Source of the DNA: Thauera phenolivorans
GTDB taxonomy: Bacteria > Pseudomonadota > Gammaproteobacteria > Burkholderiales > Rhodocyclaceae
Direction: 5' to 3'
Length of the DNA: 50,445 bases
NCBI RefSeq assembly: GCF_001696715.1
Contig: NZ_MBFM01000007.1
Span: 1-50,445, forward strand
This document shows, piece by piece, positions 32,701 through 42,900 of the stretch. The notes beneath the pieces were generated by a model. That model searched no databases, was not told where the DNA came from, and worked only from the letters and a program-made list of their open reading frames with translations. The stretch's first letter is position 1, and each line of letters opens with the position of its first letter. The translations under genes and the position numbers were made by a program.

Positions 32701-33726
32701 GTGGATACGCAAGCCATTGTTTTGGCAGCGAAGCGGCTTGATGAGCTTGCGGCGGGTTGGCGCGAGTCGCGTCTGCTCAACGTTGCGGTACTGAGGGCGC
32801 TGTTGTTGCTGACGCGCCGCGAGCCTGAGCGGGCCGACAGCGGATTCGATGCCATGGAGGTCGCCGAGGCGGTCGGCACGGTGATCGGCAGGGCGTGGGT
32901 GGTTGGCGCGGATTGGGACGATGCTGCCGACAAGGTTCGCCAGCATTGGCTCAACCTGGTATCCAAAACCTGGCCCACGAAAGAGGAGGGGGTCCGGCAG
33001 CACTTTCAGCAACTTGGATTGGACTTCGTTCCCGAGCTGTCGCGAGAGGAGGGCGGCGGTCAGGGCAACCCGACGCGGTACAGGTTCCGGCTCGTGACGC
33101 TGCCGATGGCCGCGGTTGGTGAAGGGCAGGATTCAGCCTCAACGTCAGCCGCCGAACAGCCAGCGCAGTTTTCCGTCGCTGGTGGCGACGAGCGCGTCAG
33201 TTACATCTGCGAGGACGTGGAGGACGCCTCGTGGTTGGCGAGGAGCTTCGCCGAAGGCTTCTTTTTGTCGGGCTGGCGACGGCACGCGCTTCGCAGCGTG
33301 TTCATCGTTGGCATTCTTGCCGTCTGGCTTTCCGTTCTTCTGGTCGCACTGATGATGATTGCCAAGCGACCTCTGACCGAGAGCATGAATGCAGTGATTG
33401 CTGCCGCGGTCTTTGGATATGCGTTTTGGAGCACGCTCGGCACGCTTCTGATGCTGCATCAGTGGCGTATCGCGTTAGCACCGTGGTGGATGCAGTCCGT
33501 TGACGATGACCGCCTCGTGGAGTGGCGCTGCCCGCCGCGTCATACCGACAAATCCATCAAGGCCGTCCGCTACACGGCGAAGTGCCCTCTGTGTGGCGGC
33601 AAGGTCGTCGCGCGTTCAGGAGGCTTCATGCTGCCCTGGAAGCTCGTCGGGCGCTGTGAGGAGGCGCCAGCGGCGCATGTCTTCTCCTTCGACCACGTAC
33701 GGCGCGAGGGTGTCCGGAAAATGTGA
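32701..33726 (+). CDS. Hypothetical two-TM protein with a C-terminal zinc-ribbon-like motif
   Basis: 341 residues from GTG, with AAAGGGGG just upstream. The first about 150 residues are soluble (LDELAAGWRESRLLNVAVLR, VRQHWLNLVSKTWPTKEEGV). Two membrane helices follow near residues 190-215 and 228-250, then a cytoplasmic tail with CPLCGGKVVAR and a later Cys (GRCEE), a possible zinc ribbon. No family recognised. It is the last gene before the restriction cluster; 108 bases separate it from hsdM, so it could be an independent gene of either the plasmid remnant or the defence island. Confidence 0.6.
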   Translation: MDTQAIVLAAKRLDELAAGWRESRLLNVAVLRALLLLTRREPERADSGFDAMEVAEAVGTVIGRAWVVGADWDDAADKVRQHWLNLVSKTWPTKEEGVRQHFQQLGLDFVPELSREEGGGQGNPTRYRFRLVTLPMAAVGEGQDSASTSAAEQPAQFSVAGGDERVSYICEDVEDASWLARSFAEGFFLSGWRRHALRSVFIVGILAVWLSVLLVALMMIAKRPLTESMNAVIAAAVFGYAFWSTLGTLLMLHQWRIALAPWWMQSVDDDRLVEWRCPPRHTDKSIKAVRYTAKCPLCGGKVVARSGGFMLPWKLVGRCEEAPAAHVFSFDHVRREGVRKM

Positions 33727-33834
33727 CGCACGCGTCGCAAAACGATACGGACATGGCTTGAGCGCTCCGTAGCGAGGTCATCCGTCGCCTATCTGCGATA
33801 ATCCAGCCCAGTTTTCCACCTGCGAGTACGCGCC

Positions 33835-35331
33835 TTGCATCAACCCAGCATCACGCTCGCCCAGCTCGAATCGCACCTCTGGGAGTCGGCCAACATCCTC
33901 CGCGGGCCGGTCGACGCGGCCGACTTCAAGACCTACATCTTTCCGCTGCTCTTCTTCAAGCGCATCTGCGACGTCTGGGACGAGGAATACCAGGAGATCG
34001 TCGACGAGACCGGCGACGAGCAGCTCGCGTGGTTCCCCGAGTCGCACCGGTTCCAGATCCCCGACGATTGCCACTGGAACGACGTACGCGCCAAGGCGGC
34101 CAACGTCGGCGCGGCGCTTCAGCACGCGATGCGCGAGATCGAGAAGGCCAACCCCGACACGCTCTATGGCGTGTTCGGCGATGCCCAGTGGTCGAACAAG
34201 GAGCGCCTGTCCGATGCGCTGCTCAAGGACCTCATCGAGCACTTCTCGAAGTTGCCGCTCGGCAACCGCAACGTCACGTCCGACCTGCTCGGCGACGCTT
34301 ACGAATACCTGATCAAGAAGTTCGCCGACGCCACCAACAAGAAGGCCGGCGAGTTCTATACGCCGCGCAGCGTGGTGCGGCTGATGATCGACATGCTCGA
34401 CCCGCGCGAAGGTGAGGCCATCTACGACCCCGCCTGCGGCACCGGCGGCATGCTGCTGGCCGCGGTGCAGCACGTGCAGGAGATGCACGGCGACGTGAAG
34501 CGCCTGTGGGGCAAGCTCTACGGGCAGGAGAAAAACCTCACCACCTCGTCCATCGCGCGGATGAACCTCTTCCTGCACGGCATCGAGGACTTCAAGATCG
34601 TGCGCGGCGACACGCTGCGCAACCCGGCCTTCTTCGACGGCGATCGCCTGTCCGCCTTCGACTGCGTCATTGCCAACCCGCCGTTCTCGTTGGAGAAGTG
34701 GGGCGAGGATCTGTGGCTCAACGACCCCTTCGGCCGCAACTTCGCCGGCCTGCCGCCTTCGTCGAGCGGCGACTTCGCCTGGGTGCAGCACATGGTCAAG
34801 TCCATGGCGGACGGCACCGGCCGCATGGCGGTCGTGCTGCCGCAAGGCGCGCTGTTTCGCAAAGGGGCCGAGGGAGGAATCCGCCAGAAGCTGCTCGAGC
34901 TCGACCTCATCGAAGCGGTGATCGGTCTGGCGCCCAACCTGTTCTACGGCACCGGTCTGGCCGCGTGCATCCTGGTGCTGCGCAAGAAGAAGCCGGCCGC
35001 GCGCCGGCGCAAGGTGTTGGTCGCCGACGCCTCGCGTCTGTTCCGGCGGGGCAGGGCGCAGAACTATCTCGAGGCCGAGCACGCCGCGCAGATCCTCGGC
35101 TGGTATCGCGACTTCCAGGACGTGCAGGACGCCGTGCGGGTCGTCGCGCTCGACGAGATTGAGGCCGAGGACTGGACACTCAACATCTCGCGCTACGTGC
35201 TGCCGCCGCTGCAGGAAGACATCCCGCCGCTGCCCGAGGCGATCGCCGCCTTCAAGGACGCGCTCCAGCGCTGCCGCGAGGCCGAAGAGCGCCTCGCTCA
35301 GGTCATGGCCGAAGGGGGCTGGCTGAAATGA
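33835..35331 (+). CDS. hsdM: Type I restriction-modification N6-adenine methyltransferase subunit M (first copy)
   Basis: 498 residues from a TTG; this start keeps the usual family beginning LESHLWESANILRGPVDAAD and nothing better lies upstream. The SAM-binding motif DPACGTGGM (from D198) and the catalytic NPPF (from N281) are intact, so the protein should be an active adenine methyltransferase when joined to HsdS. It heads a seven-gene rightward block, and the next gene, a second hsdM, overlaps its stop by 4 bases. A GATAAT at 33797-33802 may be the -10 box of the operon, but no -35 is clear. Confidence 0.95.
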   Translation: MHQPSITLAQLESHLWESANILRGPVDAADFKTYIFPLLFFKRICDVWDEEYQEIVDETGDEQLAWFPESHRFQIPDDCHWNDVRAKAANVGAALQHAMREIEKANPDTLYGVFGDAQWSNKERLSDALLKDLIEHFSKLPLGNRNVTSDLLGDAYEYLIKKFADATNKKAGEFYTPRSVVRLMIDMLDPREGEAIYDPACGTGGMLLAAVQHVQEMHGDVKRLWGKLYGQEKNLTTSSIARMNLFLHGIEDFKIVRGDTLRNPAFFDGDRLSAFDCVIANPPFSLEKWGEDLWLNDPFGRNFAGLPPSSSGDFAWVQHMVKSMADGTGRMAVVLPQGALFRKGAEGGIRQKLLELDLIEAVIGLAPNLFYGTGLAACILVLRKKKPAARRRKVLVADASRLFRRGRAQNYLEAEHAAQILGWYRDFQDVQDAVRVVALDEIEAEDWTLNISRYVLPPLQEDIPPLPEAIAAFKDALQRCREAEERLAQVMAEGGWLK

Positions 35332-36851
35332 GCAAGCGCATCACCCAGCAAGAACTCGAAAGCTACCTCTGGGGCGCAGCCGTGCTGCTGCGCGGGCTGA
35401 TCGACGCCGGCGACTACAAGCAGTTCATCTTCCCGCTGCTTTTCTTCAAGCGCGCCTCCGACGTCTGGGACGAGGAATACGAGGCCGCGATGGCCGAGTC
35501 CGATGGCGACCTGTCCTACGCGCAGTTCGCCGAGAACCATCGCTTCCAGATCCCCGCGGGCGCGCACTGGAACGACGTGCGCCAGACGCCGCGCAACGTC
35601 GGCGCCGCCATTCAGCAGGCGATGCGGGCGATCGAGTCTGCCAACCCGGACCTGCTCGACGGCATTTTCGGCGACGCGCCGTGGACCAATCGCGAGCGCC
35701 TGCCCGACGAAACGCTCAAGAACCTCATCGAGCATTTCTCCACGCAGACCCTCTCGGTCGCCAACGTGCCCGAGGACGAGCTCGGCAACGCCTACGAATA
35801 CCTCATCAAGAAGTTCGCCGACGATTCCGGCCACACCGCGGCCGAGTTCTATACCAACCGCACCGTCGTCCACCTGATGACGCAGCTCCTCGCCCCGCAG
35901 GCGGGCGAGTCCATCTACGACCCCACCTGCGGCACCGGCGGCATGCTGATCTCGGCGCTGGACGAGGTGAAGCGCTCGGGCGGCGAATACCGCACGCTCA
36001 AGCTCTACGGCCAGGAGCGCAACCTCATCACCTCGTCGATCGCGCGCATGAACCTCTTCCTGCACGGCGTCGAGGACTTCCAGATCATCCGCGGCGACAC
36101 CCTCGCCGAGCCGCGCCACATCGAAGGCGACCGGCTGCGCCGCTTCGACGTCATCCTCGCCAACCCGCCGTACTCAATCAAACAATGGGACCGTGAGGCT
36201 TGGACGCAGGACAAGTGGGGCCGCAACTTCCTCGGCACCCCGCCGCAGGGGCGGGCTGACTACGCCTTCCAGCAGCACATCCTCGCCAGCCTGTCCGACC
36301 GCGGCCGCTGCGCTATCCTGTGGCCGCACGGCGTGCTGTTCCGCAACGAGGAACAGGCCATGCGCAGCAAGATGATCGAGCAGGACTGGGTGGAGGCGGT
36401 CGTCGGCCTCGGCCCCAACCTGTTCTACAACTCTCCCATGGAGTCCTGCATCCTGATCTGCAACCGACGCAAACCGGCCGAACGCCAGGGCAGGGTGCTG
36501 TTCATCGACGCGGTGGGCGAGGTCACGCGCGAGCGCGCGCAGAGCTTCCTCAAGCCCGAACACCAGCAGCGCATCCTCGGAGCCTTCAAGGCCTTCGCCG
36601 ATGCGCCCGGCTTTGCCCGGGTGGCGACGCTGGCCGAGCTGCACAAGAACGCCGGCAACCTGTCGATTCCGCTGTACGTGAAACGCCAGTCGGCTATTGC
36701 CGCCGGTGCGACTGGCGGCGACCAGCCGGCCAGCCTCGCCGAGGCCTGGGGCGCCTGGCAGGAAAGCGGGCGGGCGTTCTGGCAGCAGATGGATGCGCTG
36801 GTGGAGACGCTCGACGGGCTCGGCGTGGCGAAGGAGGTAAGAGATGCGTAG
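35328..36851 (+). CDS. hsdM: Type I restriction-modification methyltransferase subunit M (second copy)
   Basis: 507 residues, clearly a paralogue of the first hsdM with the same plan and length and similar blocks (YIFPLLFFKR against FIFPLLFFKR; NAYEYLIKKFAD). Its motifs DPTCGTGGM (D198) and NPPY (from N279) are complete, so both copies look catalytic. They differ too much to be a recent duplication. Only one hsdS follows, so the complex may contain two different M subunits. The start overlaps the end of the first gene (ATGA) and the stop overlaps the next gene by 8 bases. Confidence 0.95.
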   Translation: MSKRITQQELESYLWGAAVLLRGLIDAGDYKQFIFPLLFFKRASDVWDEEYEAAMAESDGDLSYAQFAENHRFQIPAGAHWNDVRQTPRNVGAAIQQAMRAIESANPDLLDGIFGDAPWTNRERLPDETLKNLIEHFSTQTLSVANVPEDELGNAYEYLIKKFADDSGHTAAEFYTNRTVVHLMTQLLAPQAGESIYDPTCGTGGMLISALDEVKRSGGEYRTLKLYGQERNLITSSIARMNLFLHGVEDFQIIRGDTLAEPRHIEGDRLRRFDVILANPPYSIKQWDREAWTQDKWGRNFLGTPPQGRADYAFQQHILASLSDRGRCAILWPHGVLFRNEEQAMRSKMIEQDWVEAVVGLGPNLFYNSPMESCILICNRRKPAERQGRVLFIDAVGEVTRERAQSFLKPEHQQRILGAFKAFADAPGFARVATLAELHKNAGNLSIPLYVKRQSAIAAGATGGDQPASLAEAWGAWQESGRAFWQQMDALVETLDGLGVAKEVRDA

Positions 36852-38751
36852 CGCGCAGGAACTGCTCGACGAACTCAATGCCAGCGACGAGTCGCCGCGC
36901 ATCGAGGCCAAGCGTGCGCGGGAAATCGGCAAGTCGGTGCTGGAGACCGTCATCGCCTTTGCCAACGAGCCCGGCATGGACGGCGGCTACTTGCTGCTAG
37001 GTGTCGATTGGTCGATCAACGACAAGGGCGACACCGTTTATCGCCCCGAGGGCGTGCCCGACCCCGACAAGCTGCAGCGGGACCTGGCCTCGCAATGCGC
37101 GAGCATGCTCAGTTTTCCATTGCGTCCGGAGATCAGCGTCGAACGCATCGACGGCAAGACCCTGGTCGTGGTGTATGTGGCCGAGGTCGACAGCGGACAC
37201 AAGCCGGTCTATCTCAAGGCCACCGGTCTGCCGCGAGGAGCGTTTCGCCGCATCGGGTCGACCGACCAACGCTGCACGGATGAGGATCTGTGGGTACTGC
37301 GCGGCGACACCCGCCCGCAGAAGGGGCCGGACCAGAGCATTCTCACCGATGCACGACTGGACGATTTCGACCCCGCCGCGCTGGCCGAATACCGCCGCGT
37401 GCGCAGCCGCCTGAACGCCAGCGCCGAGGAGCTCGCCTACAGCGACGACGATCTGCTCGAGGCGCTCGGCGCGGTGCGTCGCGTCGATGGCGAGCCGCGC
37501 CCCACGCTTGCCGGCATCCTGCTGTTCGGCAAACCGATGGCGCTGCGCCGCATGCTGCCGATGGTCAAGATCGACTACATCCGCGTGCCTGGCATCGAGT
37601 GGATGGAAGACCCGCACGAGCGCTTCCAGTCCATCGAGATCCGCAAGCCGCTGCTGCTGGCGCTGCCCCTGGCCGAAGCCAGCATCATCGACGAACTGCC
37701 CAAGGGTTTTCATCTGCCCGAGGGCGAACTGCACAGCGTCCAGGAGCCGATCGTCCCGCGCAAGGTGATCCGCGAGGCACTGGCCAATGCGGTGATGCAC
37801 CGCAGCTACACGCAGCACAGCCCGATCCAGATCATCCGCTACAGCAACCGCATCGAGATCCGCAACGTCGGTCACTCGCTCAAGCCCGTGGCCGAGCTCG
37901 GCATTCCAGGCTCCCGGCTGCGCAACCCCACCCTGGCCGCCGTGCTCCACGACCTGAACCTGGCCGAAGCCAAAGGCACCGGCATCCGCAGCATGCGCCG
38001 GCTGGCCGCCGAGGCCGGGCTGACGCTGCCCGAGTTTTACTCCAGCCGCGAGTCGGACGAGTTCCGCGTCACGCTCTTCCTGCACAACCTGCTCACGGAG
38101 GACGATCACGCCTGGCTGCGTTCATTGACCACTGAGGCGCTCGACTCGGACGAGGTCAAGGTGCTGATCTACGCGCGGGCCACGGGGGCCGTGGATAACA
38201 CCGCATGTCGGGACTTCACCGGCTTGGACACGCTCAGCGCCAGTCGCGCGCTTCGGCGGTTGCGGGACAGGGGGCTGTTGGTAAAACAGGGGGCAGGCAG
38301 TCGCACGCACTACGCGCTGGTGAGGCCTTCGGGAGGCGGCATGGATGTGAGGGGGCAGGTTCGTTTGCCGCTCGAGACGCCTGCAGACGGACATGAATCC
38401 CCATATGGGGTTGGCGCGAATCCCCATATGCTTGGGGCTCAAACCCCATATGGTTTGCATGAGGGGATTCCAGAGGAACTGCTGCTTCGACTTCAGCGTG
38501 CAGGCAAGAAACCTCGTCAGGCCGTGCTTCGAGACCTGATTCAAGATCTTTGCCGCCTGCGACCTTTCACCGCAAATGAGCTGAGCGCACTGCTCGGTGG
38601 GCGTGATGCTGGTGAATTGAAACGGCTACACCTCAAACCGATGCGTAACGCCGGCATCCTGACGCTCCTTTTCCCGGAAAGTGAGAAGCATCCACACCAG
38701 GCGTATCTGGTTGCGGACCAAGACAAGAAGGAAAACGCTCGTGACGCTTGA
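36844..38751 (+). CDS. AlbA_2 (Schlafen-like) and HATPase-domain protein within the type I operon
   Basis: 635 residues. The N-terminal domain (about residues 15-145) shows the AlbA_2/AAA_4 pattern: ESPRIEAKRAREIGKSVLET, VIAFANEPGMDGGYLLLGVD and a nucleotide-binding strand set. The middle (about 315-410) is a HATPase_c_4-type domain with REALANAVMHRSYTQHSPIQ and RNVGHSLKPV. Winged-helix segments follow, with a tail resembling another helix-turn-helix. Such genes are common companions in type I operons, where they are thought to regulate or to act as an extra defence function. A linker region encodes three CATATG-centred repeats. Confidence 0.88.
   Translation: MRSAQELLDELNASDESPRIEAKRAREIGKSVLETVIAFANEPGMDGGYLLLGVDWSINDKGDTVYRPEGVPDPDKLQRDLASQCASMLSFPLRPEISVERIDGKTLVVVYVAEVDSGHKPVYLKATGLPRGAFRRIGSTDQRCTDEDLWVLRGDTRPQKGPDQSILTDARLDDFDPAALAEYRRVRSRLNASAEELAYSDDDLLEALGAVRRVDGEPRPTLAGILLFGKPMALRRMLPMVKIDYIRVPGIEWMEDPHERFQSIEIRKPLLLALPLAEASIIDELPKGFHLPEGELHSVQEPIVPRKVIREALANAVMHRSYTQHSPIQIIRYSNRIEIRNVGHSLKPVAELGIPGSRLRNPTLAAVLHDLNLAEAKGTGIRSMRRLAAEAGLTLPEFYSSRESDEFRVTLFLHNLLTEDDHAWLRSLTTEALDSDEVKVLIYARATGAVDNTACRDFTGLDTLSASRALRRLRDRGLLVKQGAGSRTHYALVRPSGGGMDVRGQVRLPLETPADGHESPYGVGANPHMLGAQTPYGLHEGIPEELLLRLQRAGKKPRQAVLRDLIQDLCRLRPFTANELSALLGGRDAGELKRLHLKPMRNAGILTLLFPESEKHPHQAYLVADQDKKENARDA
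38399..38453. repeat. Three spaced CATATG palindromes inside the HATPase gene
   Basis: CCCCATATGGGG (38399-38410), CCCCATATG (38422-38430) and CCCCATATGG (38444-38453) have centres 23 and 21 bases apart. The first is a perfect 12-bp palindrome and the third is almost one (flanked by AAA and TTT). The phase of about two helical turns suggests a protein-binding array rather than chance codon repeats; the encoded residues (SPYG, NPHM, TPYG) are not a clean protein repeat. Confidence 0.5.
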
Positions 38752-39931
38752 TATGGCGGCCCCCCTTAAATCCGGCTGGCGGCGAGTGAAGTTTGGCGAC
38801 GTGGTGCGCCTGTCCAAGGCGCGCAGCCAGAACCCGCTGGCAGACGGGCTCGAGCGCTATGTCGGCCTGGAGCATCTGGAGCCGGGTGACCTGCGCATTC
38901 GTAGCTGGGGCAATGTCGCGGACGGCACAACCTTCACCAACCGCTTCGAGCCCGGTCAGGTGCTGTTCGGCAAGCGCCGCGCGTATCAGCGCAAGGTGGC
39001 GGTGGCCGATTTCGCCGGCGTGTGCTCGGGCGACATCTACGTGCTGGAGAGCAAGGACGCGGACGTCCTGCTGCCGGAGTTGCTGCCGTTCATCTGCCAG
39101 ACGGATGCGTTCTTTGAGCATGCGGTCGGGACGTCGGCGGGGTCGTTGAGTCCGAGGACGAACTGGACGAGCTTGGCGGATTTCGTCCTTTTGCTGCCGC
39201 CAATGCTTCGGCAGAAAGAGCTAATCAAGCTATGTCGGGCTGCGTACGAGTGTGTTCAGTCGATCGAACAAGCGTGCCAGGCATTCGGAAGTGTCATTCA
39301 GGCACAAAAGGACGTCTTGGGCGACGGCGCCTCCCTCTTGAAAGCAAAGGAGTATCTGCTCAGTGCTCTGTTGGTTCGATCTCCAGAGAGTGGCTGTAGT
39401 GCGCCCCCGAAAGATGCGAGCACAGGTCACTTCGTTCTGGGTCTCGCATCGCTATCGCGTCGCGGATACGTATCGGGAGACTTCAAGGCTGTGGAACCGA
39501 GTAGCAAAATGCTCGCCGCAAGGCTTACTCCCGGCGACCTCCTGATATCTCGATCGAATACAGCAGATCGCGTCGGATACGTAGGGATCTTCACGGACGA
39601 ACGAAATGACATCTCTTTCCCCGACACAATGATGCGGTTGAAGTCGAACCCTTCCCTGATCGATCCTCGCTACCTCGAAGCATTGCTGCAAGCGACTCCG
39701 GCACGCGAATATCTCATGAGGATTGCTGCAGGAACGAGCGCGAGCATGAAGAAGATCAATCGCGCCAATCTGCTCAATATGCCACTCAGGGTGCCCCCGC
39801 TTGAGGATCAGCGAGTGTTTCTGTCAACTCTGGATACGTTCAGGAAAGCCATGAGTGGACAGTTGGAGCGACTCGAAACGGCGCGTAGTTTTGCGAGAAA
39901 AGCCGCCGCAATGGCGCTGGACGGAGGTTAG
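38741..39931 (+). CDS. hsdS: Type I restriction-modification specificity subunit S
   Basis: 396 residues with two target-recognition domains separated by conserved helices. The first (about residues 10-170) starts GWRRVKFGDVVRLSKARSQN. The second (about 235-390) includes FVLGLASLSRRGYVSGDFKA and RLTPGDLLISRSNTADRVGY. HsdS directs both methylation and cleavage to a two-part DNA sequence; the target cannot be deduced. The GTG start has AAGGA 7 bases upstream and overlaps the preceding gene. The part after about base 39180 has visibly lower GC than the rest of the operon, suggesting exchange of the second recognition domain. Confidence 0.93.
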   Translation: MTLDMAAPLKSGWRRVKFGDVVRLSKARSQNPLADGLERYVGLEHLEPGDLRIRSWGNVADGTTFTNRFEPGQVLFGKRRAYQRKVAVADFAGVCSGDIYVLESKDADVLLPELLPFICQTDAFFEHAVGTSAGSLSPRTNWTSLADFVLLLPPMLRQKELIKLCRAAYECVQSIEQACQAFGSVIQAQKDVLGDGASLLKAKEYLLSALLVRSPESGCSAPPKDASTGHFVLGLASLSRRGYVSGDFKAVEPSSKMLAARLTPGDLLISRSNTADRVGYVGIFTDERNDISFPDTMMRLKSNPSLIDPRYLEALLQATPAREYLMRIAAGTSASMKKINRANLLNMPLRVPPLEDQRVFLSTLDTFRKAMSGQLERLETARSFARKAAAMALDGG

Positions 39932-42900
39932 ATGTTCACTGAATCCAACACCGTAGAAGCCTACCTGTCCGATCTTCTGGCTGGCGTCGGCAATCCCCTC
40001 GCTAACAAGGCCGAAGAGCCCTCTGCCAACTACCTCCGCAAGCCAAGGGGTACCGGTTGGCACTTCGCAGCCCCCGCCGACATCCCCCGTCAGCCCCACG
40101 AACTCCTCGTCGAACCCTGGCTGCGCGACGCCCTGATCCGGCTCAACCCCGAGATCGCCGCCCGGCCCGATCTGGCCGACGAAGTCCTCTACAAGCTGCG
40201 CGCCATCGTGCTGTCGGTGCGTTCCGACGGCCTGATCCGCGCCAACGAGGAAATGGCCGCCTGGATGCGCGGCGAGCGCTCGATGCCCTTCGGGCCGAAC
40301 AACGCGCATGTGGCGGTACGGCTGATCGACTTCGACGACCCGGCGCGCAACGACTTCGTCCTCACTAGGCAATTCACCTTCCGTGCGGGCCCCGCGGAGC
40401 GCCGGGCCGATCTGGTGCTGCTGGTCAATGGCTTGCCGCTGGTGCTGATCGAGGCCAAGACGCCGGTGAAGAAGTGCATCAGTTGGGTCGACGGCGCGCT
40501 GCAGGTGCATGAGGACTACGAGAAGTTCGTCCCCGAGCTGTTCGTCTGCAACGTGTTCTCGGTGGCGACCGAGGGCAAGGCGTTCCGCTATGGCTCGATC
40601 GGCCTGCCGGTGAAGGACTGGGGGCCGTGGAACCTGGATGGCGGGGCGGGCGATACGCGCGGCCAAACGCATCCGCTGAAGTCGCTGCGGCAGTCGGTGG
40701 AGAGCATGCTGCGTCCGCAGGTGGTGCTCGACATCCTCGCCAGCTTCACGCTGTTCGCCACCGACAAGAAGAAGCGCCGCATCAAGATCATCTGCCGCTA
40801 CCAGCAATACGAGGCGGCCAACAAGATCGTCGAGCGCGTGCTGGCGGGCCAGCCGAAGAAGGGTCTGATCTGGCACTTCCAGGGCTCGGGCAAGTCGCTG
40901 CTGATGGTGTTCGCGGCGCAGAAGCTGCGCATGCACCCGCGGCTGAAGAACCCCACGGTGCTGATCGTGGTGGATCGCATCGACCTCGACACCCAGATCA
41001 CCGGCACCTTCACCGGCGCCGACATCCCCAACCTGGAAAAGGCCGACAGCCGAGAGAAGCTGCAGCAACTGCTGGCGCAGGACGTGCGCAAGATCATCAT
41101 CACGACGATCTTCAAGTTCGGCGAGACGCCAAACGGGAAAGCCGGGGCGCTGAACGAGCGCAGCAACATCATCGCCCCGGTCGACGAGGCGCACCGAACC
41201 CAGGAAGGCGACCTCGGCCGCAAGATGCGCGAGGCACTGCCCAACGCCTTCCTGTTCGGGCTCACCGGCACGCCGATCAACCGCGCCGACCGCAACACCT
41301 TCTACGCCTTCGGCGCCGACGAGGATGAGAAGGGCTACCTGAGCCGCTACGGCTTCGAGGAGTCGATCCGCGACGGTGCCACGCTGCGGCTGCACTTCGA
41401 GCCGCGGCTGGTGGACCTGCACATTGACAAGGCGGCGATCGACGAGGCCTACAAGGACCTGACCGGCGGCCTGTCCGACCTCGACCGCGACAACCTCGCC
41501 AAGACCGCCGCCAAGATGGCGGTGCTGGTGAAGACGCCCGAGCGCATCCGCCGCATCTGCGAGGACATCGTCCAGCACTACCAGAGCAAGGTCGAGCCCA
41601 ACGGCTTCAAGGGCCAGATCGTGACTTTCGATCGCGAGTCCTGCCTGCTGTTCAAGGCCGAGCTCGACAAGCGGCTGCCCGCCGAGGCGACCGACATCGT
41701 CATGTCGGTGCAGCCGGGCGATCGCAAGGAACGCCCCGAATACGCCCGCTACGACCGCAGCCGCGACGAGGAAGAGCGCCTGCTCGACCGCTTCCGCGAC
41801 CCGGCCGACCCGCTCAAGCTGATCATCGTCACCGCCAAGCTGCTCACCGGCTTCGACGCTCCCATCCTGCAGGCGATGTACCTCGACAAGCCGCTGCGTG
41901 ACCACACGCTGCTGCAGGCGATCTGCCGGGTGAACCGCACCTATTCCGAGCAGAAGACCCACGGCCTCATCGTCGACTACCTGGGCATCTTCGACGACGT
42001 GGCCGCCGCCCTGGAGTTCGACGACCAGAGCGTGAAGCAGGTCATCAGCAACATCCAGGAGCTGAAGGACAAGCTGCCCGAGGCGATGCAGAAATGCCTC
42101 GCCTTCTTACCCGGCGTCGACCGCAGCCAGCAAGGCTACGAAGGCCTGATCGCTGCCCAGCAGTGCCTGCCGAACAACGACATCCGCGACGCCTTTGCCG
42201 CGGAATACAGCGTGCTCGCGCGCATCTGGGAAGCGCTGTCGCCCGACCCGCTGCTCGGCCATTACGAGACCGATTACAAGTGGCTGTCGCAGATCTACCA
42301 GTCGGTACAGCCCTCGAGCGGCCACGGCAAGCTGATCTGGCATTCGCTCGGCGCCAAGACCATCGAGCTGATCCACCAGAACGTGCATGTCGACACCATC
42401 CGCGACGACCTCGACACCCTGGTGCTCGACGCCGATTTGCTCGAAGCGGTGCTGTCGAACCCCGACCCGAAGAAGGCGAAGGAAATCGAGATCAAGCTCA
42501 AGCGCCGGCTGCGCAAGCACCAGGGCAATCCGAAGTTCAAAGATCTGTCCGAACGGCTGGATGCACTGAAGGAGCGCTTCGAATCCGGCCAGATCAACAG
42601 CGTCGACTTCCTCAAGCAGCTGCTGCAGATCGCCAAGGAAACCCTGCAGGCCGAAAGGGAGACCCCGCCCGAGGAAGACGAGGATCGTGGCAAGGCCGCG
42701 CTGACCGCGCTATTCAACGAGGTGAAGACCCCCGAGACCCCGATCATTGTCGAGCGCGTGGTGGCGGACATCGACGAGATCGTGCGCCTGGTGCGCTTCC
42801 CGGGATGGCAGGGGACGCAGGCGGGCGAGCGGGAAGTGAAGAAGGCGCTGAGAAAGGCCTTGTTCAAGTACAAGCTGCACGCGGACGAGGAGCTGTTCGA

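Noticed and set aside
39824..41962. 712-codon minus-strand frame opposite hsdR
   Set aside because: Antisense of the highly conserved HsdR nuclease and helicase motifs, with no domain of its own.
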